A stretch of DNA of 64,000 nucleotides from positions 8,069,592 to 8,133,591 of the forward strand of contig NC_064227.1 of assembly GCF_023101765.2 (NCBI RefSeq). Direction: 5' to 3'. Below, piece by piece: positions 31,201-42,345 of the stretch. The DNA is from Spodoptera frugiperda (lineage: Eukaryota > Arthropoda > Insecta > Lepidoptera > Noctuidae). The notes below the pieces were generated by a model. It saw only the letters and a list, made by a program, of their open reading frames with translations, was not told where the DNA came from and did not search any database. Position 1 is the stretch's first letter, and each line of letters starts with the position of its first letter. A program made the translations under genes and the position numbers.

Positions 31201-31634
31201 GACTTGTTTTATTTCAAACATAATTATTAATATAAAAGTACACCTCTCTCTTGCCCTGTGTTTATTGTATTAAGGTTCAGTTTGTTTGCACTATTGAGGT
31301 GTTTTAGAAAAAATAACAAACGTCTTCACTTGATGATGATTTATTTGCGACTATTGAATCATTACAATACTCGTATTAATATATTGAACTGGACACCCTG
31401 AAAATAAAAATAATAGAATAGGGAGTCAGATATAACAAGATTATAATATTTTCACAATTTACAAAAGCCTTACTTTCTAACTGCCGCACTCAACTCAGAG
31501 ACATTTAATGATTACTTAAACTATTAGAAGAGAAAAATCTAGTTTGTTTAGTCTTTGATTCCTTAGTAACGATTTTGTTCCGAAAACAATTGCTAAGGAC
31601 TGGGTTAAGTTACCATTAAATGACTCTGAGTACG

Positions 31635-32160
31635 GCGGTGTCGTAGCGGTTCGAACTTCGAAGCCTACCAAGGGCAAGTATATCAATGTGACTTTTTCCG
31701 AGTTGTTATTAGTAGGATGTTATTATAGAGTTATTAATAGTATGTACTTCCTAAGACTAGGTAAGTAGGTACCTATTTAGACACCACCGAGAAACGATGA
31801 AGGAAAACATCGTGGAAACTTGGGCTTAATTTCTAATTTGACTGCAGAGTTGACGCGGTCGCTGGGTAACCGGCTGCCGCGCAACGCGTAGCGGGTTCGA
31901 TTCCCGCACGGAGTAATTTTTTGTGTAATCCACAAACTGTTATTTCGGGTCTGGGTGTCATCTGTATGACAACTTATATGTTTGTAAACGCACCCACGAC
32001 ACAGGAGAAAATCCTAGTGCGGGGCAACGTTTTTTAAATATAATATAAGTTTGAAATCGCCAATCCGCATTGAGCAAGTATGGTGATTAATGCTCAAACC
32101 TTCTCTGTGTGAAAAGAGGCCTTTGGTCAGCAGTGGCCACTTATAGGCAGATGAATACGG
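31635..32160 (+). repeat. SINE-like repeat split by a second SINE
   Basis: The left part (31635-~31838) and right part (~32040-32160, 'tttgaaatcgccaatccgcattgagcaag...ctttggtcagcagtggccac') are continuous in the copy at 35660-35975. They are separated here by the tRNA-like SINE at ~31839-32038. The segment from 31200 to 31635 has no gene. Confidence 0.7.
31839..32038 (+). repeat. tRNA-derived SINE, nested
   Basis: 'gctgggtaaccggctgccgc' (A-box region) and 'gcgggttcgattcccgcac' (B box) are followed by a tail 'tttcgggtctgggtgtc...cgcacccacgacacaggag'. Its head matches the SINE at 42190. It is inserted in the repeat at 31635-32160. Confidence 0.75.
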
Positions 32161-33114
32161 CGATAAGTAAAATATTCTAATTATAGGTATTTTATCAACC
32201 CACACAACTCTATGCGTTTTGATAACATTTGTCATGATCATAGGCTTCAACATTTGACCACTGAATTTACAGTGATTGGTAACTCTATCTTTTTCCATCA
32301 GTACGAATAAGAATAGATCATATCAAATGCAACTGATTTAACCACACATACTTATTATACTTATGACTATCTGACCAAAACTGAACAGTTTCTAAGATAT
32401 TGTGAATATTTTTATAATAACTATCGTGAGACATACTAAATTAACTAAAAAGTCACCTAATTATTTTAATGGGGAAAAGATCTACTAGTTTCGAGACACA
32501 GATGGACTCTTCATCGTCACGCAGCCTACTGTAGGCTGTGCGATTTAATGTCAATTTTTTTCCTTACCGATACAATTTAAAAAATACACATTGCATGGGA
32601 TTATACTAATTTTATTAGCAAATGCAAGTCTTAATAGCAATAACAAAAAGCCTACAAGAAAAACCATGAACGCTTAAAGTAAAAATTACGTAGTAGCTAT
32701 GATATTTAGTATTTAGGCTTATTTTTTCATTGCACTATCTCGTAAACTGTTAGCTTTCGGCCAGACTTATACATAATGTACTCAAATCAGTTGCGTTTAA
32801 GTTATTTTAACTCCTCCTGTACCCCTACCATGAGTTTGAAGCAATAGTATTTGTCGATATATTGCTAGCGACGACGTATCCTGTTTTGTATGGCAAATTT
32901 TACAACGCCTCTACCGGGCACCTGTGGAATTAAAATTTGCTATACACAAAAATTACTGACTATCGACAAATACTTTTACTTCAAACTCATGGTAGAGGTA
33001 CAAGTTACCAGTCACCAATCTCGCTGTATAATAATCTCTTGACAGTGTGAATATTAAAAACGTATTTAGTCGTCAGTTAGGTAATGAAAAACTATTAGAC
33101 ACGTATTTTTTATT
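32161..33114. other. Intergenic DNA, nothing recognised
   Basis: AT-rich sequence with no credible ORF. Two opposite stretches around 32838 ('accatgagtttgaagcaatagtatttgtcgat') and 32960 ('atcgacaaatacttttacttcaaactcatggt') form an imperfect inverted repeat of about 30 bp arms, probably a small MITE. Confidence 0.5.
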
Positions 33115-34013
33115 TTATTTATTTTTTTATGGAATAGGAGGCAAACGAGCAAACGAGTCACCTGATGGTAAGCGATCAGCGCCGCCCATGGACACCCGCA
33201 ACACCAGAGGAGTCACAGGTGCGTTGCCGGCCTTTTTTTAAAAAAGGAGTATGCTCTTTTCTTGAAGGTTTGAAGGTCGTATCGGTTCAGAAATACCACC
33301 GACGACAGCTCATTCCACAGTTTTGCTGTGGACGCATTGCCTACGCATTGCCAAAGTGTCAAGTCGGTTTGAAATATCTTGACATTCAACAATCCGAACC
33401 GCACGCCGCTGAACGCGGTCCAGAGGATGAAGCTGGTACTGGGGTGCCCCCGCCCAAAGATGAGAGCAGTATTCCATATGGGGCCGAACTTGCGCCTTAT
33501 ATAGAAGCAGGCGATGGGCTGCAGTGAAATACTGCCTCGATCTGTTGAGCACACCAAGCTTTTTCGAGGCTAATTTAGCCTTATCCTCCAGATGACCACG
33601 GAACTGGACGTCGCTCGAAATGTTGACGCCAAGTATTCCAATACCGGCTGAGGCAGTCAGAGGGGTACTTTGAAACTGAGGTGAGACGACCAACGGTAGT
33701 TTCTTAGCGGTAAACACGCAGACCTGTGTCTTAGTAGGGTTAAACTGGACCAGATTAAGTTCACCCCAATCTGAGATTCTCTGCAAAGAAGTCTCGATTT
33801 CTAACACAAGTCTGTTTCGGCTTTCGATGACGTTTTCCCGAGAAATGTTAGCGCGGCCGGTATAATAGGCATCACCTGTACTGTCATCCGCATAACAATG
33901 AATGCTGCTGATTTGCAACATATCATTGATATGGAGGAGGAACAAGGTAGGTGATAGCACGCAGCCTTGAAGCAGGTATCCCACCTGCGTTTACAGACAG
34001 AGAGTCGGAGCAT
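33115..34013 (-). mobile_element. 5'-truncated LINE (CR1/Daphne-like) with 3' tail
   Basis: It encodes the C-terminal part of a reverse transcriptase (33310-33984, 224 aa). It has 'GCVLSPTLFLLHINDML', a YADDST catalytic motif, 'FNPTKTQVCVFTAKK', 'GILGVNISSDVQFRGHL' and 'RPHMEYCSHLWAG', followed by a 3' tail ending in an A/T-rich run near 33115. The frame breaks just upstream of 33984, so it is a dead fragment. The tail matches repeats at 1145, 4987, 7272, 8281, 19750, 36330 and 43258. The clade name is a guess from motif style. Confidence 0.8.
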
Positions 34014-34134
34014 TCTCCGTCGACAACGACTACCTGACGGACATTAAAAGAAAAATTAGACATCTACCCTATTAATAATAATTTAAAGCCGGTCTTAACA
34101 TTTTAAAGCTTTAAACGAATCCTAATAATAATAA

Positions 34135-34265
34135 AAATTGGTTCACCCCTATTACATGGGGCTTATAACACAAATGGTGAAAAGTGGGTGTACATTATAC
34201 AGCGGCATTACGTGCCGTAATGTGCACCTCTGCCTACCCCTTCGGGGATAAAAGGCGTGATGTTG
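34135..34265 (+). repeat. Interspersed repeat ('ctaccccttcggggataaaaggcgtgatgtt')
   Basis: 'gggtgtacattatac...gtgcacctctgcctaccccttcggggataaaaggcgtgatgttgcac' resembles 63585-63655 and, more weakly, 685-735. It is non-coding. Confidence 0.5.
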
Positions 34266-34574
34266 CACGAATCCTAACTCCTACCTACGTAGGCCTGTCG
34301 CCTATTTAACTTTAACTCGTAGCACCTCTGCTACGTCACCGATATTCGTAGTATTTCGTAGTAGACTTACTACGCAGTCTGTAGTCTGCGTAGCAAGCCA
34401 ATTTAGCCAACAACGATTTAACAGTTACGTGAAATTGTGATGTTTCTACACAGTCGATTCATGCGCTGGGTAAGCAGACTCTACAATATGATACGTAAAT
34501 CTATTTGAAGTGTTTCTCATATTGCCAATTTGAAGTACTTATTATTAATTTTTCTTCGCACCCTATTATCTTTA

Positions 34575-35135
34575 AAACCGGCCAAGTGCGAGTCGGACTC
34601 GCCCATGAAGGGTTCCGTAGCAGCAAGTAGATGACATAATATCAAAGTTATAAAATAACTTGGTTTTGCATAGTGTTTGTATGTACGACAAAGTTATATT
34701 TGCGGTTTTTGAAAATGTTTTATTTCTTAAAAACTAATAATGATATCTCGTTCAAACCAATTTTCGTTGGTAGTTTCTATTGAAGTCTACAGCATATATT
34801 TTTTTTAAATTTCTCACTCTGTTATTTTAAAAGTTAGAGAGGGGGACACTCATTTTTCCACTTTGGAAGCGTCTAACTTTCAAACGGTTAATTTTGACGA
34901 AAAATGGTTTTAGGAACCTTAATGTCTTTTTTAAAGACCTATCCATAGACACCCATCACGGATATGTTAGCTGAAAAAATTTTTTTTAATCAGTTCCATA
35001 TATGGAGTGCCCCCTTTTAATTTTAAAAATTAATTTTGATTCAAAATTCGAATAGCGGTTACCGAAATACATCAACCTACAAAGTTTCAACTATGTAGGC
35101 CCAACAGTTTCGGAAATAAATGGCTGTGACATACG

Positions 35136-35191
<56 letters not shown>

Positions 35192-35390
35192 TGACGAATC
35201 TATAAGGGTTCCGTTTTTTGCCATTTTGGCTACGGAACCCTAAAAACAACAAAATTACTCGCCTACAATTTCTAATGTTGGACACATTGTGTGGACCTCT
35301 TTTTAATCGACTACCCAAAAACAGACAGACATGACGAATCTATAAGGGTTCCGTTTTTTGCCATTGGCTACGGAACCCTAAAAAGGCAGT
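34575..35390 (+). repeat. Composite repeat with GGGTTCCGT ends and CAGA microsatellite
   Basis: It starts 'aaccggccaagtgcgagtcggactcgcccatgaagggttccgtag' and ends 'aagggttccgttttttgccat..ggctacggaaccctaaaa', the latter twice (to 35241 and to 35383). A (CAGA)n tract of ~54 bp lies at 35137-35190. The 'ccaagtg.gagtcgg' start is also seen near 47098. No protein is recognisable. Confidence 0.7.
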
Positions 35391-35659
35391 TCTGAATTCG
35401 GCCGGTATCTTTTTTTACGTAGTATGTACAAGGATTACGCCAAAGTTTGCATGATTCTTTTTTTGCTCGAAGCTTTGTGTCTGGTGATCATGATTTCATG
35501 ATAATGAGCTGATGATGGAAAGAACGACTTCTTAACAGTTCGGAGTTTTAAGAAAATTCTTTCAATATTTAAATTACATATGGGCCGAGAATATATATTT
35601 TTTTAAGCTATTAATTAAGTCGCCTAATAATTATAGAAGGTAAATCTCATAAGTTGTTG

Positions 35660-35975
35660 TGGCCCGGACTCCCGGAGGTTTAAGACTCCGGCCGCTTCTC
35701 ATGCATGAGGGTTCCAAACCTACCAACGGCAAGTGACTTCTTGAGTGACTAATGTGACTTTTTCCGAGTTATATGTACTTTAAAAGATTATTTAGACACC
35801 ACTGACAAATGGTGAAGTAAAACATCGTGAGGAAACCTGGGCTTATAATTTCTAATTATAAGTTTGAAATCGCCAACATGCATTGAGCAAGCGTGGTGAT
35901 TAATGCAAAAACCTTCTCCATGCCAGAAGAGGCTTTGGTCAACAGTGGCTACTACATTATTAGGCTGTTGATATG
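35660..35975 (+). repeat. SINE-like repeat, most complete copy
   Basis: It runs through 'gagggttccaaacctacc', 'tgactttttccgagttatatgta', 'ggaaacctgggcttataatttc', 'tttgaaatcgccaacatgcattgag', 'gtggtgattaatgc' and 'tttggtcaacagtggc'. It shows that the two halves at 31635 and 32040 belong together. Confidence 0.7.
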
Positions 35976-36034
35976 TCAAACTCAAATACTACTGAGAAAT
36001 TTTAGGAAAAACCGAAAAAAGCCCAGCGGTAGGT

Positions 36035-36118
36035 ACTTTGCCCGACCCGGGAATCGAACCCAACCCCTTGTGCCCTTGTCCGGCAATCGCACTTGCGACC
36101 ACTCGACCAATAAGGTAG
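36035..36118 (-). repeat. tRNA-derived SINE head
   Basis: On the minus strand, 'ggtcgagtggtcgcaagtg' (A box) and 'gggttcgattcccgggtcgg' (B box) are in tRNA-like spacing. It does not fold into a clean tRNA, so it is called as a SINE. Confidence 0.6.
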
Positions 36119-36329
36119 GCTAAATTTCATTATACATAGTTTAACTTTTAAGTAGAAAAGTATCATGCGGCCCAATTTCATTTCTTTGTATTATATCTTC
36201 ACTTGTTTCAATGCCCATTACCTATTAAACTAAAAAGTAAGAAATAAGAATAGAACTGCGTTTAAAAAGCCGACTCCATGTATCATTATACCAATAAATA
36301 ATTACTTAGGTACCTATTACCTACTCGTT

Positions 36330-36660
36330 TTTTTTATATATAAGCCGGTAAACAAGCATACAGGTCACCTGATGGTAAGCAATCGCACACGAAACACTAG
36401 AAACGTTACAAGTGCGTTGCCGGTCTTTTGGGGGTTAAGGGTTGGAAGGAATCGGGGATTAGGAAAATTGGGAAGGGGGGTAATAGATAACCTACACAAC
36501 GAAACACAACGCAAGCGTTGTTTGACGTCGGTTTTCAGTGAGGCCGTAGTATAACTCCGATCGAGGTGGCCCATTCGTGCCGAAGCCTGGCAATCCCACA
36601 CATAAACTCTTGGACTAAGGACCTGCTCTAAGCCCTCAGCATCCACTGGAAGTTGAGAAG
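36330..36660 (-). repeat. LINE 3'-tail variant, reverse orientation
   Basis: It contains 'gtcacctgatggtaagcaatcgca', 'agtgcgttgccggtcttttggggg' and 'acaacgaaacacaacgcaagcgttg', the reverse complement of 8281-8548 and 1145-1360. Confidence 0.6.
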
Positions 36661-36759
36661 TCGGTGCAGCAAGCCCATACCTAAATTTTACTTACCGATA
36701 CTAGTTAGGTACACCTACCTAAGTTTTCATGAATAAAATTGTATTAAGGACTTGGGACA

Positions 36760-36980
36760 CCGGCTTTTTACCCGACTGCCAAGGAAGGGTTATGTTTTTC
36801 GCGCGTATCTTGTATGTATGAGCCTAATATTCTTTATTACCTCATTTCTTCGAAACGGCTTGATGGATTTCGACAATCAGGGCATCGTTGGATTCGTCTT
36901 AATTACCCAAGTGTTCTTAGATATGTGACGTAAAACAAAAACCAAAATGGCGGCCGTGAGGCGCCCTAGATAGAAGTAAA
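36760..36980. repeat. 'cccgactgccaaggaagggtt' repeat
   Basis: It starts 'tttacccgactgccaagg' (also at 59568) and contains 'cggcttgatggatttcgac', 'tcgttggattcgtctta' and 'aaaatggcgg'. These are inverted, diverged counterparts of pieces of the 143-bp minisatellite at 6665-7050. 36980-37950 holds no gene. Confidence 0.45.
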
Positions 36981-37954
36981 AAAAAAAAAAATTTTTATTT
37001 GCTACAATATGGGTATCAAATTAAAGAACTCATCATGAGGATTCCAAAATGGTATATCACTGACATATAGAAAAAAAAAACTATGTGCAATTAGGTTCTT
37101 TATTATCTATATATTAATACGTGATGCAAAAACTTCATATTCCTTTTTACGAAAATTGCGCGTACGTAGGAGCATAAAATTTGGTACACTTATAGTTTAT
37201 GTGTAGGAGAAGTACAGAACGCTAATATTTTTCAATAATAATGCTTATAAAGTACATTAAATCAATAAATAAAACATTACACACACATGCATAGTATCTG
37301 ATCGTATTTGACAAAACGTCATTCGTCAAAACGTCGTCATTGACAGACATTGCGATGATATTCTCACGTCTTATATGAATAGAGTTTTATAAAAGAGTTT
37401 GTTTGAGTTTGAGTTAAATAAAAATTATCCTTGAACGTATGTTATATAAGTGGTATTGTAAATTAAATCGTATATGGTCGAATTTCGGCCACTAGGCGAC
37501 CCCTAGTCCATACTAAATACTCGTATAGGTACGGTAGTACGCGGCGCGATTGACTAGCGGTTTCTGAACTTAAAAGTGAAAAGTGATAATAAAAGTACGT
37601 CTAAACTAAATTATTTACAATGAATTTATTTATAAATAAAGGACTAGCGACCCGCCCTCGCTTTGCTGAACGTTAAATAAGGAATCTATCTACATAATCG
37701 TTTACCTATAGCCCATGCGACGCATCAACTGTAAAGACCGTTTTTTGTCTAAAACTAGTAGAAATTTTAAAACAGTGTAAAGAGCAAATTTTATCTTCAT
37801 TTAATGTAGAAAATTAATAGACTATTTAAAAGGATAAGGATTAATACTATTACGGACAAAAACCCCTCACAATAAAAAATATATTGAAATTACAAAATTT
37901 TTAGACAGAACACATAGCCGTATTATAACTAACTAAAAGTGTTAAATTAAAAGA

Positions 37955-38280
37955 AATAATTAAAAAAATTAAAAAACCCGACTGCATAAAAAACACTTTA
38001 AATAAAAACTGAAAAGTAAAAAACAAGCTTAGTCTAAAAGTGTAGATAGCAATGCTCTTATGCGAAACATAATTGAGTGTAACAGTCGGGACCCATTAAA
38101 TAAACTAGACTAAAATCATTCAATATGGGTCCCGACTGTTGCACTCAATTATGTTTCGCATAAGATTATTATTTTTTGTGTATTGCTATCTACACTTTTA
38201 GACTAAGCTTGTTTTTTAATTTTCAGTTTTTATTTAAAGTGTTTTTTATGCAGTCGGGTTTTTTAATTTTTTTAATTATT
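37955..38280. repeat. Foldback element 2 (CCGACTGC family)
   Basis: The left arm is ~37955-38096, the loop ~28 nt and the right arm ~38125-38280. Outer CCCGACTGCAT/ATGCAGTCGGG and inner ACAGTCGGGACCCAT/ATGGGTCCCGACTGT motifs are placed as in foldback element 1. The right arm carries a ~13-bp insertion ('attattattttttg' region). It lies ~550 bp downstream of the HSP70-E stop. Confidence 0.85.
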
Positions 38281-38827
38281 TATTTTTATTAACTTCCAGT
38301 GGTGGGTTGTTAGGTATTGAGTACAAGAATAATAATTTTAGGTACATAGACTATTGATTTTTTTTAAGCAACAGTTTTACTTAGTCAAGGATTCAAGATG
38401 GAGTAGAATCTCAAATTTTTAGTAACGAATATTATTATTTCGAAAGAATACAAGTTACAACTTAAATGCAAAAGTTGCTTGAGTGTGCATTGTGTATGTG
38501 AACGTGTGCTATTGTATGTTTGTGTTCGATATTCACTAAGTAAATAAAATTATGTCACAATTCTGTGGAGTGAGTATTTGAGTAGTTTTGTTTTTTGTTA
38601 AATGTTAAATAAAACAAAGAAATTAAATTAAAATAATTATAATTTATTTTATGACTAGGTATATTTACAACTTATAAGTTATACTTGTAATTACATAATT
38701 CAACAGAGGGTGGGCATGTGCTGGAAAAATAAATATAATCAGTCTTAAACCTAATATCACACAAATAAGATTCTCGTGACGTATATCCTGGTACTGGTAC
38801 AGTTGGTGCCTCTCTACAATCTCACAC

Positions 38828-40744
38828 TTAATCGACTTCTTCTACGGTCGGCCCGCTGTTACTCTGTTGGTAGCCACCGGGCATGCCACCAGGCATCCCG
38901 CCCGCTCCCTGCGCGCCCGCGCCGTGCATCTTGGCCATGACGGGCGAGCAGACGCGCTGCACGTCCTTCAGCTTGTGCTCGTACTCCTCCTGCTCCGCCA
39001 GCGTGTTGTTGTCGAGCCACTTGAGCGCGTCGTCGCACGCGTCCCTCGCCGTGCTCTTGTCCTGTTCCGAGAGCTTGTCTCCGGCCTCGTCCAGCGCCTG
39101 CTTCACGCTGAACACGTACGACTCGAGCTGGTTCCGAGACGCTACGCGCTGCCTCTGCTTCTCGTCCTCATCCTTGTACTTCTCGGCCTCGGCGAGCATG
39201 CGCTCGATCTCGGCCTGCGACAGGCGTCCCTTGTCGTTCTTGATCACGATGTTCTTGCTTCGGCCGGTGCTGTTCTCTTTGGCCGACACGTTGAGGATGC
39301 CGTTCGCGTCCAGGTCGAAGGTGACGTCGATCTTAGGGACGCCGCGCGGCGCGGGCGGGATGCCGGTCAAGTCGAACGTGCCCAGCAGGTTGTTGTCCTT
39401 GGTCATCGCTCGCTCGCCCTCGTACACTTGGATCGTGACCGCCGGCTGGTTGTCCGAGTACGTGGTGAACGTCTGCGACTGCTTGCACGGGATCTTACAG
39501 TTGCGCTCGATGATCTTCGTCATCACGCCGCCGGCGGTTTCGATGCCGAGGGACAGAGGGGCCACGTCCACCAGCAACACGTCCTGGATCTTCGAGTCTT
39601 GCTCGCCGCTCAGGATGGCCGCCTGGACGGCCGCGCCGTACGCGACCGCCTCGTCCGGGTTGATGGAGAGGTTCAGCTTCTTGCCGCAGAAGAAGTTCTG
39701 CAGCAGACTCTGCACCTTCGGGATCCTGGTGGAGCCTCCGACGAGGACGACGTCGTGGATCTGGCTCTTGTCCATCTTGGCGTCCTTGAGCGCCTTCTCG
39801 ACCGGCTCGAGGGTGCCTCGGAACAGGTCTGCGTTGAGCTCTTCGAAGCGCGCGCGGGACACGCGAGTGTAGAAGTCGATTCCCTCGTAGAGCGCGTCGA
39901 TCTCGATGGTGGCTTCGGTGCTGGACGACAGCGTGCGCTTAGCGCGCTCGGCGGCTGTGCGGAGGCGGCGCAGTGCGCGAGGATTCATGCGCATGTCCTT
40001 CTTGTACTTGCGCTTGAACTCGTCCGCGAGATGGTTCACCAATCTGTTGTCGAAGTCCTCGCCTCCGAGATGCGTGTCGCCCGCCGTCGCCCTCACTTCG
40101 AACAACGAGCCTTCGTCGATGGTCAGGATCGACACGTCGAACGTTCCGCCGCCGAGGTCGAAGATGAGGACGTTCCTCTCGCCCTTGAGGTTCTTGTCGA
40201 GGCCGTACGCGAGCGCAGCGGCTGTGGGCTCGTTGATGATCCTGAGCACGTTCAGCCCGGCGATGGCTCCCGCGTCCTTGGTGGCCTGGCGCTGAGAGTC
40301 GTTGAAGTACGCCGGCACTGTGATCACCGCGTCGCGTACTGTCGTTCCGAGGTAAGCTTCCGCCGTCTCCTTCATCTTCGTCAGCACCATGCTGCTGATC
40401 TCCTCGGGCGCGAACCGTTTCGTTTCCCCCTTGAACTCCACTTGGATCTTCGGTTTGCCGCAGTCGCTGACCACCCTGAAGGGCCAGTGTTTCATGTCTG
40501 CCTGGATCTTGGGGTCGTCGAATTTCCTTCCGATCAGTCGCTTGGCGTCGAACACCGTGTTGTTGGGGTTGAGGGCGACCTGGTTCTTGGCTGCGTCTCC
40601 GATGAGGCGCTCCGTGTCCGTGAAGGCCACATAGGATGGTGTGGTGCGGTTGCCCTGGTCGTTGGCGATGATCTCCACGTTGCCGTGCTGCCACACGCCG
40701 ACGCACGAGTATGTGGTACCCAGATCTATTCCAATGGCTGGCAT
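38828..40744 (-). CDS. hsp70: Heat shock protein 70, copy E
   Basis: This cytosolic HSP70 has 638 aa, the shortest copy. The ATPase and substrate-binding domains are identical to copy A. The tail is reduced to two or three GGMP units, then GGYQQSNSGPTVEEVD. The start is the ATG at 40744. As in A, a leader variant (ctcactcacta on the + strand) makes an in-frame GTG seven codons upstream, which I do not take as the start. It is tail-to-tail with copy D. The 3' region differs from the other copies; a polyadenylation signal is likely near 38642. Confidence 0.98.
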   Translation of the reverse strand: MPAIGIDLGTTYSCVGVWQHGNVEIIANDQGNRTTPSYVAFTDTERLIGDAAKNQVALNPNNTVFDAKRLIGRKFDDPKIQADMKHWPFRVVSDCGKPKIQVEFKGETKRFAPEEISSMVLTKMKETAEAYLGTTVRDAVITVPAYFNDSQRQATKDAGAIAGLNVLRIINEPTAAALAYGLDKNLKGERNVLIFDLGGGTFDVSILTIDEGSLFEVRATAGDTHLGGEDFDNRLVNHLADEFKRKYKKDMRMNPRALRRLRTAAERAKRTLSSSTEATIEIDALYEGIDFYTRVSRARFEELNADLFRGTLEPVEKALKDAKMDKSQIHDVVLVGGSTRIPKVQSLLQNFFCGKKLNLSINPDEAVAYGAAVQAAILSGEQDSKIQDVLLVDVAPLSLGIETAGGVMTKIIERNCKIPCKQSQTFTTYSDNQPAVTIQVYEGERAMTKDNNLLGTFDLTGIPPAPRGVPKIDVTFDLDANGILNVSAKENSTGRSKNIVIKNDKGRLSQAEIERMLAEAEKYKDEDEKQRQRVASRNQLESYVFSVKQALDEAGDKLSEQDKSTARDACDDALKWLDNNTLAEQEEYEHKLKDVQRVCSPVMAKMHGAGAQGAGGMPGGMPGGYQQSNSGPTVEEVD

Positions 40745-40896
40745 TTTGTTTGTCTTCTCACTCACTAATTCTCTTCACACTCAATAAGTAATAACAATAA
40801 CGTTGAATAAACTTGCGTTGCGAGTCTAGTAAACTCAAACTCCTCGGTTTGCACCGAACTCTCTTCGTCTGCTTTGTATCGCGTTTCAAATAATTC

Positions 40897-41015
40897 TGAG
40901 TTCGCGCCGACCGCTCGGCTCTTATATAGTCAACAAATGAAATTCGAGAGTTTTCTACCACTCCCTCGATACGGCCAATCAGAACACAGAATTAAGGGAA
41001 CGTTCCAGAATGTCA
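40897..41015 (-). promoter_or_regulatory. HSP70-E heat-shock promoter
   Basis: TATATAAG is at 40921-40928 (minus) and the Inr-like start A at 40897. HSEs lie at 40943-40955 (TTC-GAG-TTC) and 40998-41010, the latter a perfect three-unit GAAcgTTCcaGAA. An inverted CCAAT motif is near 40975. Upstream of this point the sequence diverges from A-C. Confidence 0.85.
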
Positions 41016-41599
41016 ATTGTGTTCAACCAATACGATTGTTGTGTGAAAGAGACGGGCGAATACTTTCCATTTCAGGACGGTTGCCATCGTATAAAATTAC
41101 CCATTCACGAGGGAAAAATTAAACATCAAATTGATTTGTGATGTTAATGTATTTTTGATCTATGTATGAAATATTGCAAGTGGGGCTAGTTTAGTTTACT
41201 CACTTTTATTTAATATTTAAGAAGTATTAAAATTATGTTTGTTATTCATATGAAAATTGAGGCAATTACTCAGTTTTACGTAAAACTGGAACGTTGTTGA
41301 TTTGCTCATGAATACAAAAGTCTAGATTTTAAGTTAATACATTCGATTTATTTGCAAAAATAGGCTTAGCACTAAAATAAATGCGTATGAATTAGTAAGG
41401 TAATTATTAATGTCCTATTACAACAATGCGATTATTATAATATTATCTTTAAAAACACACATATTAATGATTGCTTTTAAGAATTCTCTACATCAAATCC
41501 ATTAATGTAATCATATAATATTATTCGATTATCAATATAACGTAAAAATCTAACGACTTAAAATGTAAAACTGGCATAAACGAAACTGAGTAAAATTTT

Positions 41600-41860
41600 A
41601 CTTTAACTACTAGCAACACTGGGGAAAATTCTCGAAACGTCACGTTCCATTCATGAGAGACAGAAATAACATGATGTGAAGCGTTAGTAAGAAAGAGACA
41701 ACAACAATAATATTGTGTTTACGTGAGAAACAGCTGAGTGAATAATTTTAGGGAGTTTAGGGAACTTTGTCTAGAAAATTCCACCCTTTCTTTCATAAAT
41801 GTAGCAGTAATTTACGTAATGTTTTGGCAAAATTCTCTATGTACATGTTTCTAGAATGAA
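41600..41860 (-). promoter_or_regulatory. HSP70-E distal HSE module
   Basis: A perfect three-unit HSE is at 41634-41646 (GAAaaTTCtcGAA). Further HSEs are GAAaaTTC (41774-41781) and TTCtaGAA (41849-41856). Text such as 'actagcaacactg', 'gttccattcatgagagacag' and 'gaaagagacaacaacaataat' resembles the distal modules of A-C. 41120-41600 is AT-rich without a feature. Confidence 0.5.
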
Positions 41861-42189
41861 GTGCCGTGTGCAATGCAAAACATGGTGGATTTTATTGATC
41901 TACCATCGCCCGCTTCGCCTCCTACATATTTATGATTCATAGAATTCTAAAATTAAAGATTACCTTTGTATTTAAACTAATAACATTGGAAGTTGGAAGG
42001 GAAATATGAATGAAAGCAATGATCGAACTGTGTGTAGGTAATAATTAGGGTGCTGATTAGTGATTATTAATAGAAATGAATTAAAAGGACGAATAATAAA
42101 TTAATAACTTTAATATCGCAATTATAGTAATTGGACTTTGACATTGAATAAGTAGTAAATAGATAAATAAATTGTAATGTTTGTAAAAC

Positions 42190-42345
42190 AGACTGCACCG
42201 TTGGCCCAGTGGCTGGGTAACCGGCTGTTACGCTGTGCAACGTGGCGTGGTCGTAGCTTGCAACCCGGGTTCGATTCCCTCATGGACCATATACATATTA
42301 TTTGTGTGTACCTAATCCGAAAATTGTTGTTCATGTGAATACCTA
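42190..42345 (+). repeat. tRNA-derived SINE
   Basis: 'ccgttggcccagtggctgggtaaccgg' (A box region) and 'cccgggttcgattccctcatgg' (B box) are followed by 'tttgtgtgtacctaatcc' and 'attgttgttcatgtg'. It is related to 31839-32038. Small ORFs across it are not genes. Confidence 0.75.

Noticed and set aside
42190..42290. tRNA gene candidates at 31860, 36060, 42200 and 60030
   Set aside because: A and B boxes are present but no clean cloverleaf or terminator; SINE-type tails follow.
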